Counted from the first letter of the stretch, positions 34,795 to 43,882 are shown. The stretch: DNA of 64,000 nt from an uncultured Paracoccaceae bacterium (GCA_913060475.1 CAJXSD010000005.1:1-64000); one strand, 5' to 3'. The notes: generated by a model from the sequence alone, not told the origin. Numbers and translations are program-made.

Positions 34795-35601
34795 ATGGCA
34801 GATTTACTACGAAAACCATTCGGAACACATGGCAAAGTGCACGATATCACGCCGCAATCGGCGGGGTGGCGCTATGTTGGGTTTGGCCTTTATCGCCTTC
34901 GGGCGGGGGAAACGGTTTCAGAACCCACCGGTGATCGCGAAGTCATCTTGGTCATGGTCGAAGGCAAAGCCGCCATCACAGGTGCGGGTCAAGATTGGGG
35001 CGTTCTAGGGGATCGGATGAATGTGTTTGAAAAAACACCGCCGCATTGTTTGTACCTGCCCAATGGCACAGATTGGACCGCAACCGCCGAGACCGACTGT
35101 GTTATTGCGGTGTGTTCTGCGCCAGGGCAGGGCGGTCATGCCGCGCGCCGCATTGGGCCGGATGGCATCACGCTGACCGAACGGGGCAAAGGTGTAAACA
35201 CGCGCTACATCAACAACATCGCGATGGAAGCAGAAGATTTCTGCGATAGCCTGCTGGTGACCGAAGTCTTTACCCCCAATGGCCATTGGTCCAGTTACCC
35301 AAGCCACCGCCACGACGAAGATGATTTTCCACGCATCACATATCTAGAAGAAACCTATTATCATCGTCTCAACCCCGCCGAAGGCTTTGGAATTCAGCGC
35401 GTATATACCGATGATGGCCAGTTGGATGAAACCATGGCGGTCAAAGATGGGGATGTGGTTTTGGTCCCGCGCGGTCATCATCCCTGTGGCGCTCCCTATG
35501 GGTTCGAGATGTATTACCTGAATGTCATGGCGGGTCCATTACGCAAATGGCGTTTTGTCGCCGCGCCCGAGGTTGAGTGGATAATGGAGCGTGATGCATA
35601 A
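34795..35601 (+). CDS. iolB: 5-deoxy-glucuronate isomerase
   Basis: 268 residues from the ATG preceded by AGGA at eight bases; an ATG nine bases earlier is the alternative. The KduI/IolB cupin pattern is present: SSYPSHRHDEDD, then LEETYYHR, then RGHHPCGAPYGFEMYYLN. It completes the iolG-C-D-B order. It is closer to canonical IolB than the copy at 732-1574 in its C-terminal half. A strong hairpin 21 bp after its stop closes the operon. Confidence 0.92.
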   Translation: MADLLRKPFGTHGKVHDITPQSAGWRYVGFGLYRLRAGETVSEPTGDREVILVMVEGKAAITGAGQDWGVLGDRMNVFEKTPPHCLYLPNGTDWTATAETDCVIAVCSAPGQGGHAARRIGPDGITLTERGKGVNTRYINNIAMEAEDFCDSLLVTEVFTPNGHWSSYPSHRHDEDDFPRITYLEETYYHRLNPAEGFGIQRVYTDDGQLDETMAVKDGDVVLVPRGHHPCGAPYGFEMYYLNVMAGPLRKWRFVAAPEVEWIMERDA

Positions 35602-35621
35602 CGACACCGCGGCCAGACAAA

Positions 35622-35659
35622 TTCGGGCATTGGCGGGTCATGCCACACCAATGCCCGAA
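35622..35659. terminator. Strong bidirectional hairpin between convergent operons
   Basis: TTCGGGCATTGG (35622-35633) pairs perfectly over 12 bp with CCAATGCCCGAA (35648-35659) around a 14-base loop. It lies between the iolB stop and the stop of the opposing aldolase gene, so it can end both transcripts. Confidence 0.8.
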
Positions 35660-35671
35660 CAATTTCGTGGA

Positions 35672-36433
35672 TTAAAATTCGGCCCTTAGGGCGCGTGCGG
35701 CGTTTGCAAGCATGACCATGTCAACGCCCACCGCTGTGAATGTTGTGCCGCAGGACATGTAATGGTCTGCTTCGTCCTTGCTTAGGGTCAAAATCCCGCT
35801 GGGAACGCCCAGTTCCTTAAGAGTTGTAATCGCTTTTTCAATTTGTTCCACAACCAAAGGATGGCTTGTTTGACCGGGATAGCCCATGCTGGCGCTGAGG
35901 TCTGCAGGCCCAATAAACACCCCATCAACCCCCGGTGTTGTGGCAATCTCAGTAATCTCTTGCATTGCTGTGATGGTTTCAACTTGGACGATCAAACACA
36001 ATTCACGTTCGGCAGTTTCAAAGTAATTTTCGACGCTGCCGTACCGTGTGGCTCGTGTGCACCCCGCCATGCCCCGTATGCCGTTTGGTCCATATCGCAT
36101 GGCGGACACGGCATCACGCGCCTCTTGTGCGGATTGGACATAGGGCAGCAAGAGCGTCTGTGCGCCCATATCTAGGATGCGTTTGATCAAGATCGGATCA
36201 TTCGCTGCTGGTCGGACCACGGCGGACACATTTGGAAAGGCCGCGATGGATTGAAGAGATGTTTGAATATCGATGGTCTCAACCGGTGCATGTTCTGTAT
36301 CAACCAACAACCAGTCAAATCCGGCGGTGGCCAACATTTCCGGAACACAATTTCCGCCAATCGTATTCCACAACCCAATTTGTTGGCGGTTTTCTAATAG
36401 GGCGCGTTTGAACAAGTTTTCAGGTAATTGCAT
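35672..36433 (-). CDS. HpcH/HpaI family aldolase
   Basis: A 253-residue class II pyruvate aldolase of the 2-keto-3-deoxy-sugar-acid/4-hydroxy-2-oxoheptanedioate group. The motifs DWLLVDTEHAP, RPAANDPILIKRILDMGAQTLLLPYV, the metal-ligand stretch LIVQVETITAMQ and GVDGVFIGPADLSASMG are intact. It ends the minus-strand TRAP operon, 39 bp after the AroE-like gene. It probably cleaves a 2-keto-3-deoxy acid made by the upstream enzymes to pyruvate and an aldehyde. Confidence 0.88.
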   Translation of the reverse strand: MQLPENLFKRALLENRQQIGLWNTIGGNCVPEMLATAGFDWLLVDTEHAPVETIDIQTSLQSIAAFPNVSAVVRPAANDPILIKRILDMGAQTLLLPYVQSAQEARDAVSAMRYGPNGIRGMAGCTRATRYGSVENYFETAERELCLIVQVETITAMQEITEIATTPGVDGVFIGPADLSASMGYPGQTSHPLVVEQIEKAITTLKELGVPSGILTLSKDEADHYMSCGTTFTAVGVDMVMLANAARALRAEF

Positions 36434-36472
36434 GTGACACCTATGTTGACATTGGATCGTGGTTCTCGAGCC

Positions 36473-37333
36473 TTACGTGCCTTGGCTTTTGTGGATGACG
36501 CCAAAGCTGTTGAACATCCTATCAGGATCAGCCGGATATTTTGAAAAAATTTCAAAGGATTTTATCGCTTGGCCCACGGCCATGGCGGAGCCGTTCATAG
36601 TTGACAGGCCACAAGATCGCGCCTGCGCGAGGAACGCGGTTTCCAGCGGGAAATAGACAATATCACTGACCCACGTCACAGATTGGAAACAGGATAGATC
36701 AACCGCGGCCCCGGGGAATTTTGCCATGCCCATCGGTGTTGCATTCACAATCCCTTGGACGTCCATTTTCGGGGGATCAAGAGTTTCTGCGATGCAAATC
36801 CGCGCGTTTTGGCGAATGGAGGATATATGCGCCACAACACGTTGGGCGGCATCGCTGTCGCGGTCATAAACCACAATGTCGTGGATCCCATAGTCGATCA
36901 AAGCCAAACAAACCGCGCATCCCGCGCCACCCGCCCCAACCAATAGCACGCGATCAGATGTCTGCCCGGGATAGCCCCGTTTTAACGCGAACAGATAGCC
37001 GACATAATCGGTGTTCAATCCATGAATACCATCATCTGAAATCGATACCGTGTTCACAGCATTCAGATCCCGTGCAATTGGATCAATGTGATCCAAGGTT
37101 TCCAAAACCGCGCGTTTAAACGGAAATGTGATGTTAAGACCATTGTATCCATGATCCCGCGCATAGGACATCAGCGCGTGAATGCTTTGGTTTTCGAATT
37201 GGGGTGCACTGGTGTCAATCAGGTCATATTGATAGGGAATGCCTTGTGCGCGAGCCTCTTGTAGGTGCATCGCAGGGGTCAGTGATTTTGAAATTCCATT
37301 GCCGATCAATGCGACCTTTGTCAAATTTTGCAC
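36473..37333 (-). CDS. Shikimate/quinate dehydrogenase-like protein (AroE family)
   Basis: 286 residues from a GTG whose ribosome site AAGGA straddles the DctM stop; a TTG seven codons earlier is the alternative. The substrate domain has GNGISKSLTPAMH and NGLNITFPFK with the catalytic lysine; the Rossmann motif is VGAGGAGCAV and NATPMGM closes the family marks. Genes of this type in catabolic TRAP operons are usually not the biosynthetic AroE. Here it may oxidise quinate, shikimate or a similar cyclic polyol acid taken up by the TRAP system. Confidence 0.83.
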   Translation of the reverse strand: MQNLTKVALIGNGISKSLTPAMHLQEARAQGIPYQYDLIDTSAPQFENQSIHALMSYARDHGYNGLNITFPFKRAVLETLDHIDPIARDLNAVNTVSISDDGIHGLNTDYVGYLFALKRGYPGQTSDRVLLVGAGGAGCAVCLALIDYGIHDIVVYDRDSDAAQRVVAHISSIRQNARICIAETLDPPKMDVQGIVNATPMGMAKFPGAAVDLSCFQSVTWVSDIVYFPLETAFLAQARSCGLSTMNGSAMAVGQAIKSFEIFSKYPADPDRMFNSFGVIHKSQGT

Positions 37334-37337
37334 TGGC

Positions 37338-38633
37338 TTATCCTTGGTACCCAAAAACGCGCGGCAGCCATAGGATGAGGTCCGGCATAAATACCATTAT
37401 GGCAAGAGCCACCAACAAAACCCCTAAAAACCCCCAAATTTCGCGAATAATCTCACGCAAGGGGATTCCCGTCACGGCATTGATGACAAACAATAAAATG
37501 CCATAGGGCGGGGTGATGAGCCCAATCATGCTGTTTACAACGATGAGAACACCAAAATGAACCAAATCAATTCCCAGTGCTTCGGCGGTAGGAATGAAAA
37601 GGGGCACAATCACCAAAATGATTGTTGTCGCGTCCAACACGCACCCCAACAGCAAGATAAAGGCGTTAATGGCCAACAAAAAGTATATTGGCGAAATCTC
37701 TAGACCGACCAAGCTGTTTGAAATTGTGCGGGGAATATTTTCCGTGATTACGATGTAATTCAAAATAAACGCCCCGCCGATCACGATACCGACTGCTGCG
37801 GATGATCGCGCGCTGTCGACAAAAATGTGATACAGGGTTTTGAACGACAATGTGCGATAAAATAACCCCGCCAAAATTAACGCATATAGGGCTGCAATTG
37901 CGGCGGCTTCTGTCGGGGTGGTGACGCCGCCATAAATTCCATACAACAAAATGGCCGGCATCATAAGGGCAGGGAACGCCCGCATTGTAATGCGCGGCAT
38001 CTCGTACAGAGGCACGACTTCGTCGCATTCGAAATTTCGTTTCTTGGAGATATAGGCGTTCATGAACATCAAGGCGGCACCCATCAACAATCCAGGAACG
38101 ATCCCCGCCAAAAACAGCGCGCCGATGGATTGGTCAGACACCAAAGCATAGAGAACCATCGGAATCGATGGGGGAATGATCGGGCCGATTGTTGCAGATG
38201 CGGCCGTGATTGCGGCGGCATATCCGCGCGTATAGTGGCCGGTTTTGGCCATCATTTCGATGATGATTTTCCCAATGCCTGCGGCATCTGCAACGGCCGA
38301 GCCGGACATGCCGGAAAAAATCAAACTGGCGACGACATTTACATGTCCCAACCCACCGCGGAACCTTCCGACCAGGGCCACGCAAAATTTCAGCAAACGA
38401 TCAGAAATCGAACCTGCGTTCATGATGTTTGCCGCGACAATGAACAAAGGGACGGCCAACAAAACAAAGCTGCGCAATAAGCCTTGTAGTATTTTCTCAG
38501 AGGCCAGCGCGATGTCCATGCCCGCAACAGTCAGATAGGCAATTGACGCAATCAAAATGGCATAGCCGATGGGGGTCCCGATTGCAGCTAGGCCTAATAA
38601 TGTTGCAATGCAGATTGCAAATTCAACGCTCAT
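37338..38633 (-). CDS. TRAP transporter large permease (DctM)
   Basis: A 431-residue membrane protein of the DctM family with about twelve hydrophobic segments. The family segments SGSAVADAAGIGKIIIEMM, IIPPSIPMVLYALVSD and LLGCVLDATTIILVIVPLF are present. It uses the sodium gradient to import an organic acid delivered by the DctP-type binding protein. Its start overlaps the DctQ stop by 4 bp. Confidence 0.93.
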   Translation of the reverse strand: MSVEFAICIATLLGLAAIGTPIGYAILIASIAYLTVAGMDIALASEKILQGLLRSFVLLAVPLFIVAANIMNAGSISDRLLKFCVALVGRFRGGLGHVNVVASLIFSGMSGSAVADAAGIGKIIIEMMAKTGHYTRGYAAAITAASATIGPIIPPSIPMVLYALVSDQSIGALFLAGIVPGLLMGAALMFMNAYISKKRNFECDEVVPLYEMPRITMRAFPALMMPAILLYGIYGGVTTPTEAAAIAALYALILAGLFYRTLSFKTLYHIFVDSARSSAAVGIVIGGAFILNYIVITENIPRTISNSLVGLEISPIYFLLAINAFILLLGCVLDATTIILVIVPLFIPTAEALGIDLVHFGVLIVVNSMIGLITPPYGILLFVINAVTGIPLREIIREIWGFLGVLLVALAIMVFMPDLILWLPRVFGYQG

Positions 38634-39172
38634 TGATTGCCCCGCTGGGTATAGTGATCTTGTAGGTCCTCACCGACGGTTTGCTCTACCGGATCCTTTA
38701 TCAATTGCACCAAACGCCACCCATATCGGGCAATCAATGCCACCATAAACACGGCATAGACGCTTAGGATCGTGCGCAGCGGTATTTTATTGCCCGTAAA
38801 CGGGTTGCGGACCGTTGAGGTTTTCCGCATTTTCATCCAGTCGATATAGTCCCACGTTGGCAAAAACGACCAAATCATAGCGCCAATAATTGCAAGGGCA
38901 GAAATGAGTGCCAAGACCCGCCGAATTTTTGTCGGCGCCGCAAGGTATAGAATATCGAAAGTCACGTGATTGTCGTCTTTTACGACAAATCCGTTTCCAA
39001 AGAACACCAAAAACACCCACAAAATGAGACACAGCTCTAGCGTCCAGCCAAATGGGGCATTCAGCACGTATCGCGAAAAAATTTGTAGCAAAAAGGTACA
39101 AAAAATACCGGCCAATAAGATGGCCGATATTGCGTTTGCCCCATGGGAAAAAAATCTAAGGACGTGTTTCAT
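38630..39172 (-). CDS. TRAP transporter small permease (DctQ)
   Basis: A 180-residue membrane protein with four hydrophobic helices, matching DctQ length and pattern (FGWTLELCLILWVFLVFFGNGFVVKDDNHVTFD). It acts with DctM as the membrane part of the tripartite transporter. The gap to the binding-protein gene is 52 bp. Confidence 0.9.
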   Translation of the reverse strand: MKHVLRFFSHGANAISAILLAGIFCTFLLQIFSRYVLNAPFGWTLELCLILWVFLVFFGNGFVVKDDNHVTFDILYLAAPTKIRRVLALISALAIIGAMIWSFLPTWDYIDWMKMRKTSTVRNPFTGNKIPLRTILSVYAVFMVALIARYGWRLVQLIKDPVEQTVGEDLQDHYTQRGNQ

Positions 39173-39224
39173 TTTTCCTCTTGGGGCAGTGTTTTGTCAG
39201 ATCTACGGTGTTTACCCGATCAGA

Positions 39225-40235
39225 TCAATTTCCAAGCGCATTGATTTGTTCTAACACACCCTCTGGCCATGTTGCGGCAAATTCACTGCCGACATATTGG
39301 GCCTGAACATGCTCGCGGAATGCCGCAAGGTCAGGTTCATAGATTTCTACGCCTTGTGAGCGGATGAAATCAGCAAGTGAATTTTCCAACTGCAATTGAC
39401 GCAAACGCCCAACTGCGGCTGCGGCATCAGCGGCCTGCTGAACGCGCATTTGGTGTTCTGGTGACATGTCATCCCAGACGGCCTTGGAAAAGGCGATATA
39501 GTTTAGGTCAACCAAATGCGACGTTAGGGCAATTTGCTTGGTCACTTCGTAGAATTTCTTGTCAACCACTGTCGGCAATGGGTTGTCTTGACCATCAACC
39601 GCGCCTGAGGACAGAGCAGAGTACACCTCGGTAAAGGCCAATGGCGTTGGCGATGCACCCAATGCTTTGCCCAAGAATTGCCACGCATCCGTGCCCGGCA
39701 TACGCAAATTCACACCCGCCAAATCAGCCGGCGTATTGACAGTTAGCTCATCTTTGGATTGGCGCAGGTTCACGTGACGGCGGCCCAAATACATGACCGA
39801 CAACAATTTTACGCCTAGCTCGTCTTCGACCTTTTTCTTAAACGGGTCCATCAGTTTATCGTTAAAGACCCGAACCTGATGCGCGGCATCTTGATGGACA
39901 TAACCGGTCGCAAAGATTGAAAACTCTGGGAAAAACTGTGCCAATTCTTGCGCTGACGCGATCGACATTTCAAGGTTGCCACGGCTAATCGCCTCTAACT
40001 CGGTGCCTTGGGCAAAAAGTGTCGCGTTATAACCTGGCTGGTAGTCCGCAAAATCGGAAACCATCGGCCCGAAAACTTCGGCCATGGCGCGCGACCGTTG
40101 GTCCGTTTCGGATCCCGCAGTCGCAAGGCGCAGAGTAAGCTTGTCGGCCGCAGCACTGGCGCCAACCGATACAAGTAGGGCGCTTGCCGCCATCGCGGAT
40201 GCAAGGGCCATGCGGCGTGTTAATTTCAAAGTCAT
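39225..40235 (-). CDS. TRAP transporter substrate-binding protein (DctP)
   Basis: A 336-residue exported protein with an arginine-rich start (MTLKLTRRMALASAMAASALL) and a cleavage region near ASAAA at residue 29. GGGAGGA precedes the ATG. The DctP fold is seen in LRLATAGSETDQRSRAM and the substrate-carboxylate region NLRMPGTDAWQFLGKALGASPTPLAF, followed by VDGQDNPLPTVVDKKFYEVTK. It binds a carboxylate. Half-sites in the promoter region at 40318-40353 suggest control by the GntR protein encoded at 41546. Confidence 0.92.
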   Translation of the reverse strand: MTLKLTRRMALASAMAASALLVSVGASAAADKLTLRLATAGSETDQRSRAMAEVFGPMVSDFADYQPGYNATLFAQGTELEAISRGNLEMSIASAQELAQFFPEFSIFATGYVHQDAAHQVRVFNDKLMDPFKKKVEDELGVKLLSVMYLGRRHVNLRQSKDELTVNTPADLAGVNLRMPGTDAWQFLGKALGASPTPLAFTEVYSALSSGAVDGQDNPLPTVVDKKFYEVTKQIALTSHLVDLNYIAFSKAVWDDMSPEHQMRVQQAADAAAAVGRLRQLQLENSLADFIRSQGVEIYEPDLAAFREHVQAQYVGSEFAATWPEGVLEQINALGN

Positions 40236-40317
40236 TTAATCCTCCCAATTATTCTTAGCATCTAAATGCTTGGTCGACAGTTGACCGGATTTAATTTCAA
40301 AATTCAAGATAATATTA

Positions 40318-40353
40318 AAAATATCAGACATTTTTTGAGGATATTTTGTCTGA
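40318..40353. promoter_or_regulatory. Candidate GntR operator upstream of the TRAP genes
   Basis: AAAATATC (40318-40325) and GATATTTT (40340-40347) are the same half-sites that form the 17-bp palindrome at 41478-41494, here spaced by 14 bases. Overlapping them, TCAGACA (40324-40330) and TGTCTGA (40347-40353) form a second inverted repeat; TTGTCTGACTA fits the TNGTNNNACNA pattern known for FCD-type GntR regulators. Confidence 0.55.
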
Positions 40354-41397
40354 CTATGAAATCGGCGTGACATTTATGATTTGCCCACTTTCGCAGGATC
40401 GTTGAACGGCCTCGATGATCTGTGTTGTTCTTACACTATCCACCAGTGACGTCTGCGGTTCCGTTTCGCCCCTGATAACTTCCGCGAAATGTTGTATCTG
40501 CAGGACCAACGGATCGGTATCTATGGATGCAAGGTGTTGTGTTTTAAACGCGGTCCACCAATCCGGTGTGCCTTGATGCTGCCACAGGGTCATATCTGGC
40601 ACGGACAATGAACCAACGCTGCCCCCGATGCGATAACAGCTTTCGTCCGTTTTGGGATAGGCCGGATTTTCGCCGGATGTGCATTCCCAACTCCATGGGG
40701 ATGCGATACTGTCTGACACCGAAATCGTACCGACCGCACCACTTTCAAACCGCAAGACAGCCGTGGCAAGGTCTTCGTTTTCATACCCGCGCAGGGCAGG
40801 TGTGGACATCGCATAAACCGTTTCAACATCCCCACATAGATAGCGCATCAAATCAATATCATGTGCCAAGTTCACCGAAATTGGGCCAGCCCCCGACTTT
40901 TTGCGCCATGGCGCTTGGTCGAAATAGTAATCGGGCTTGTAAAACCAGCATTGCGTTGCGATGGCACGCAATTGACCCAAATGGCCTTGGTCTATCGCGG
41001 TTTTTGCGGCTTGGATTTTGGGGTTATAGCGACGATGGAACCCTGTCAAAATTGGAACGTTCCGTGCCCGCGCCAGATCCAGCAACGTCGCTGCATCTGC
41101 CGTGTCATTGCACAGTGGTTTTTCGACAAGTACCGGCAAACCGTGGTCCACACAGATCAAACATTGTTCTATGTGCATCTGCGTTGGCGTTGCCAGAATC
41201 ACCCCATCTGGTTGGTGGTCCGTTACCATCTGCGACAGGGAGGAAAACCATGCGCACCCCATGTCATTGGCGATCTGTTGTGCCTGTGGATCTGGATCGA
41301 CAATCGCGCTTAGCTCGGCTTGCTTGACCCCTTGAATGATCTGCGCGTGGCGGCGGCCAATTAATCCCAGCCCCACAATTGCAATGTTTACGGACAT
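40354..41397 (-). CDS. Gfo/Idh/MocA family oxidoreductase
   Basis: About 347 residues from the second of two close ATGs; neither has a clear ribosome site. Glycine loop IVGLGLIGRRHAQII, VEKPLCNDTADA near residue 97, GFHRRYNPKIQAAK and the catalytic VNLAHDIDLMRYLCG segment are intact. It is first in the TRAP operon and divergent from the GntR gene. It probably oxidises the imported acid or sugar before the AroE-like enzyme and aldolase act. Confidence 0.85.
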   Translation of the reverse strand: MSVNIAIVGLGLIGRRHAQIIQGVKQAELSAIVDPDPQAQQIANDMGCAWFSSLSQMVTDHQPDGVILATPTQMHIEQCLICVDHGLPVLVEKPLCNDTADAATLLDLARARNVPILTGFHRRYNPKIQAAKTAIDQGHLGQLRAIATQCWFYKPDYYFDQAPWRKKSGAGPISVNLAHDIDLMRYLCGDVETVYAMSTPALRGYENEDLATAVLRFESGAVGTISVSDSIASPWSWECTSGENPAYPKTDESCYRIGGSVGSLSVPDMTLWQHQGTPDWWTAFKTQHLASIDTDPLVLQIQHFAEVIRGETEPQTSLVDSVRTTQIIEAVQRSCESGQIINVTPIS

Positions 41398-41477
41398 GAT
41401 TTGCATTCACTTTGTCACAACTTCGGTTTATGTAGCGTACAAAGCCGATGTCCCGCTGTAAACATAGGAAATAATGT

Positions 41478-41494
41478 AAAATATCGGATATTTT
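41478..41494. promoter_or_regulatory. 17-bp palindrome in front of the GntR gene
   Basis: AAAATATC G GATATTTT is a perfect inverted repeat around one base, 52 bp before the GntR start and 80 bp before the divergent dehydrogenase start. It is a good candidate for autoregulation and control of the TRAP operon. Confidence 0.7.
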
Positions 41495-41545
41495 TGTGGA
41501 CAGATCCCGTAAACAGCGGTCAAATGTATCCGGCCGGAGGCACTG

Positions 41546-42208
41546 ATGAAGAAAACCGCAAACACGATCGGCGAAACGACTTATTCGCAAATTAAGTCCG
41601 ACATTATTTTTGGCGTTTTGGCGCCGGGCTCAAAGCTAAAGCTAGAAGCCTTGAAAACGCATTACACCGCCAGCAATTCAACCCTCAGAGAGACATTGAA
41701 CAGATTGGCCAGCGATGGTTTTGTCCTCGCAGAAGAGCAACGCGGATTTTTCGTCAAGCCTGTGTCCCAAGAAGATCTAATTGAAATCAGCCAGCTGCGG
41801 ATTTTGCTAGAGGCACATGCCCTGCGTCAATCCATCAAACACGGTGACACAAATTGGGAGGGCAATCTGGTCGCAGCCCATCACAAATTGCATTCAGTCG
41901 AAAAGCGCATGCTATCCGGTGATATGAGCGACAAAAAACTGTGGAAGCAATATGATTGGGAATTTCACCTTGCCCTTATCCAAGCGTGTGACGGTCCGAA
42001 CCTATTGCAACTGCATGGCAAGTTATTTGATCAATACCTGCGGTACCAAATGTTGGTTTTGACCAACCGCGGCCAGGTCGCCGTCGATGAACACAAGCAA
42101 ATGCTGCAAGCGGCACTGGATCGTGATACGGATCGATCGATTCAATTACTAGAGCAGCATGTTCTAGGTGGCTTGGAACATACAATTCGCGAATTTCCAG
42201 TCATATAA
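41546..42208 (+). CDS. GntR family transcriptional regulator (FCD type)
   Basis: A 220-residue regulator with an N-terminal winged helix (TYSQIKSDIIFGVLAPGSKL, then NSTLRETLNRLASDGFVLAEEQRGFFVKP) and an all-helical FCD effector domain with acidic/histidine ligand residues (EISQLRILLEAHALRQ, WEFHLALIQACD, EHKQMLQAALDRD). The FCD domain usually binds a metal-chelated organic acid. Position and shared half-sites point to control of the TRAP operon at 35672-41397. Confidence 0.9.
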   Translation: MKKTANTIGETTYSQIKSDIIFGVLAPGSKLKLEALKTHYTASNSTLRETLNRLASDGFVLAEEQRGFFVKPVSQEDLIEISQLRILLEAHALRQSIKHGDTNWEGNLVAAHHKLHSVEKRMLSGDMSDKKLWKQYDWEFHLALIQACDGPNLLQLHGKLFDQYLRYQMLVLTNRGQVAVDEHKQMLQAALDRDTDRSIQLLEQHVLGGLEHTIREFPVI

Positions 42209-43029
42209 AGTGTATTTGAGGGTGTCTAATTACGCGATAATTCGCTGTTGATCTGGCTATGGTGAAAATTTTCGCGATAACCCGTGAATATTTTTTATCG
42301 TATTTACGAAATTTTTGCGAACCAAAGGTCACCTAATTCTCGGGATATGTTTGGTGGGTGTTTAAGGCGCTGTGTTAAATCTTGAAACGTTTGTGAGTCC
42401 TAGTTATGTCGTTTTTATGATGCCTTGTGTCTAGGAAGACGGATCATATCAGTGCTTTTGCCAGGCGCGCTTTGGGATCGGTTTCAGAGATTCATCGAAA
42501 AAAGATTAAGTGGACACGCTGCACCGTTGCGTCTGAAACCTATGTCCGGAATTGGAGCGCGTTGGGGTATCGGCATCCGCTGGACTGGGTAAGCCTTGGC
42601 TGCGTCTCAAGATTACTCTCGCGCTAAACGCACGTCTGATTCATCCTGCATGTTTCTTTTCGAATTGATCGAGTAGGACGGCGATATGAAAATCCTAGAA
42701 CTGGCCAGTGTACTTGCAGCAGTCTTAGTGCTCCAAGCGTACCCTGATGCGATTTGCAGGTTCCCACAAAAACTGGGCTTCACTTTTAAAAGTAAAGAGG
42801 ATCAAACAACGATCTGGAAAATCTTTCTCCTGATGAACACTTTGATTGCTATCGAGCGATGCCGTGTAAGAGTAAGAAAATAGCGTGTGGGCTGGGTCAA
42901 GCACCGCCTCGCAGCTATCTCGGCTCGAACGGCTGGTGATGGATATAGCTTTTGCGTAAAGAGGCGCGAAAATTTTTGTCGCTTGTGTTTCGCAGGTCTT
43001 GGTTCCTGTACTAGAGGTAGTAGATCATC
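42209..43029. other. Gene-poor stretch, no recognised gene
   Basis: About 820 bp with lower GC than its surroundings. Small open frames exist at 42427-42627 and 42686-42883. The second has a weak ribosome site and a hydrophobic start (MKILELASVLAAVLVLQAYP) but resembles nothing I recognise. The stretch leads into a decayed IS630 transposase end and probably consists of insertion debris. Confidence 0.4.
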
Positions 43030-43281
43030 GTGATCTTAGGCAACCTTGCCAAACACAAGAATGCCGATGCCGCTAACGTAAAATGCGAAGCTGAAATCGG
43101 ATTCTTGGTTTTGCCGCCATACAGTTTAGAACAGAACGCGATTGACATGGCGTTCTCGAAACTCCAGGCGCATTTGAGCAGGATAGGCGCTCGAACTGTC
43201 ACTGAAATGTTTAGCGCACCGTCCGAATTCTGCCGCCTATACACAACAAACGAATGTCGGAACTATTTCAAGGCGGTATGA
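43030..43281 (+). pseudogene. IS630-family transposase C-terminal remnant
   Basis: The 83-residue frame matches the end of IS630/Tc1-type transposases: LPPYSLEQNAIDMAFSKLQ, then RIGARTVTEMF and ECRNYF at the end. The usual DNL aspartate of the DDE triad is glycine here (VILGNL), and the P-IE glutamate is aspartate (AIDMAF), so it is inactive. The N-terminal two-thirds are missing; a stop lies a few codons upstream. Confidence 0.8.
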
Positions 43282-43455
43282 TATTTCTCAGATTAAAGGT
43301 CGGACACTTTATGCCCTGAAAAAAGCGTGCTCGCAAAAATTGTAAACGCGCGAATATGGGAAGTTATCATAGGGTTAAGTGTACTCAAAAGTGTATCCAT
43401 AAAAAGAACCAAACCAACTAGCCCGTTGATATAAAAACGACTATGGGGATTTAGT

Positions 43456-43530
43456 TGGAGCGGGTGATGAGATTCGAACTCACGACATTTACCTTGGCAA
43501 GGTAACGCTCTACCCCTGAGCTACACCCGC
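43456..43530 (-). tRNA. tRNA-Gly (anticodon GCC)
   Basis: The acceptor GCGGGTG pairs with CACCCGC; the anticodon loop reads TTGCCAA; GTTCGAATC is the T-loop and CCA is encoded. The D-arm is GCTC-AGGGGTA-GAGC. It lies on the minus strand near a tRNA-Tyr on the same strand. Confidence 0.95.
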
Positions 43531-43671
43531 GTCCTTGGGTGGTTTGCGTATACTGGGGATGGGCAGGGGGTGCAAGTGGAAAAAGAGCGCGCTTTTAAAA
43601 TTTATAACGTGCCGCAAATGGCACATTACATTTACGCAGTCTGTAGGGTGATTTTTTGCTGATTACGAAAG

Positions 43672-43755
43672 TGGTGGGCGACCTAGGAATCGAACCTAGC
43701 GTGCGTCTCCGCGAGGGAGTTACAGTCCCCTGCCACACCTTGCGGCCTGTCGCCC
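43672..43755 (-). tRNA. tRNA-Tyr (anticodon GTA)
   Basis: The acceptor GGGCGAC pairs with GTCGCCC, with discriminator A and encoded CCA. The anticodon loop reads CTGTAAC, and a long variable arm follows, as expected for bacterial tRNA-Tyr. The T-arm is CTAGG-TTCGATT-CCTAG. Confidence 0.95.
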
Positions 43756-43882
43756 ACTTTCCCGCGAAACGCGGTGTGCGGTGGGAATACCTGTGATAAA
43801 ATCCCGCGTCAACAGGAAAATCCCTTGAAACTGCAACTGTTTTTTGCGCACAAGGAAATTAACCACAAAAAGGCGTGAAATT

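Noticed and set aside
42427-42883. Two small open frames upstream of the IS630 remnant
   Set aside because: No family is recognised and they lie in debris-like DNA; only the second has a weak ribosome site and hydrophobic start.
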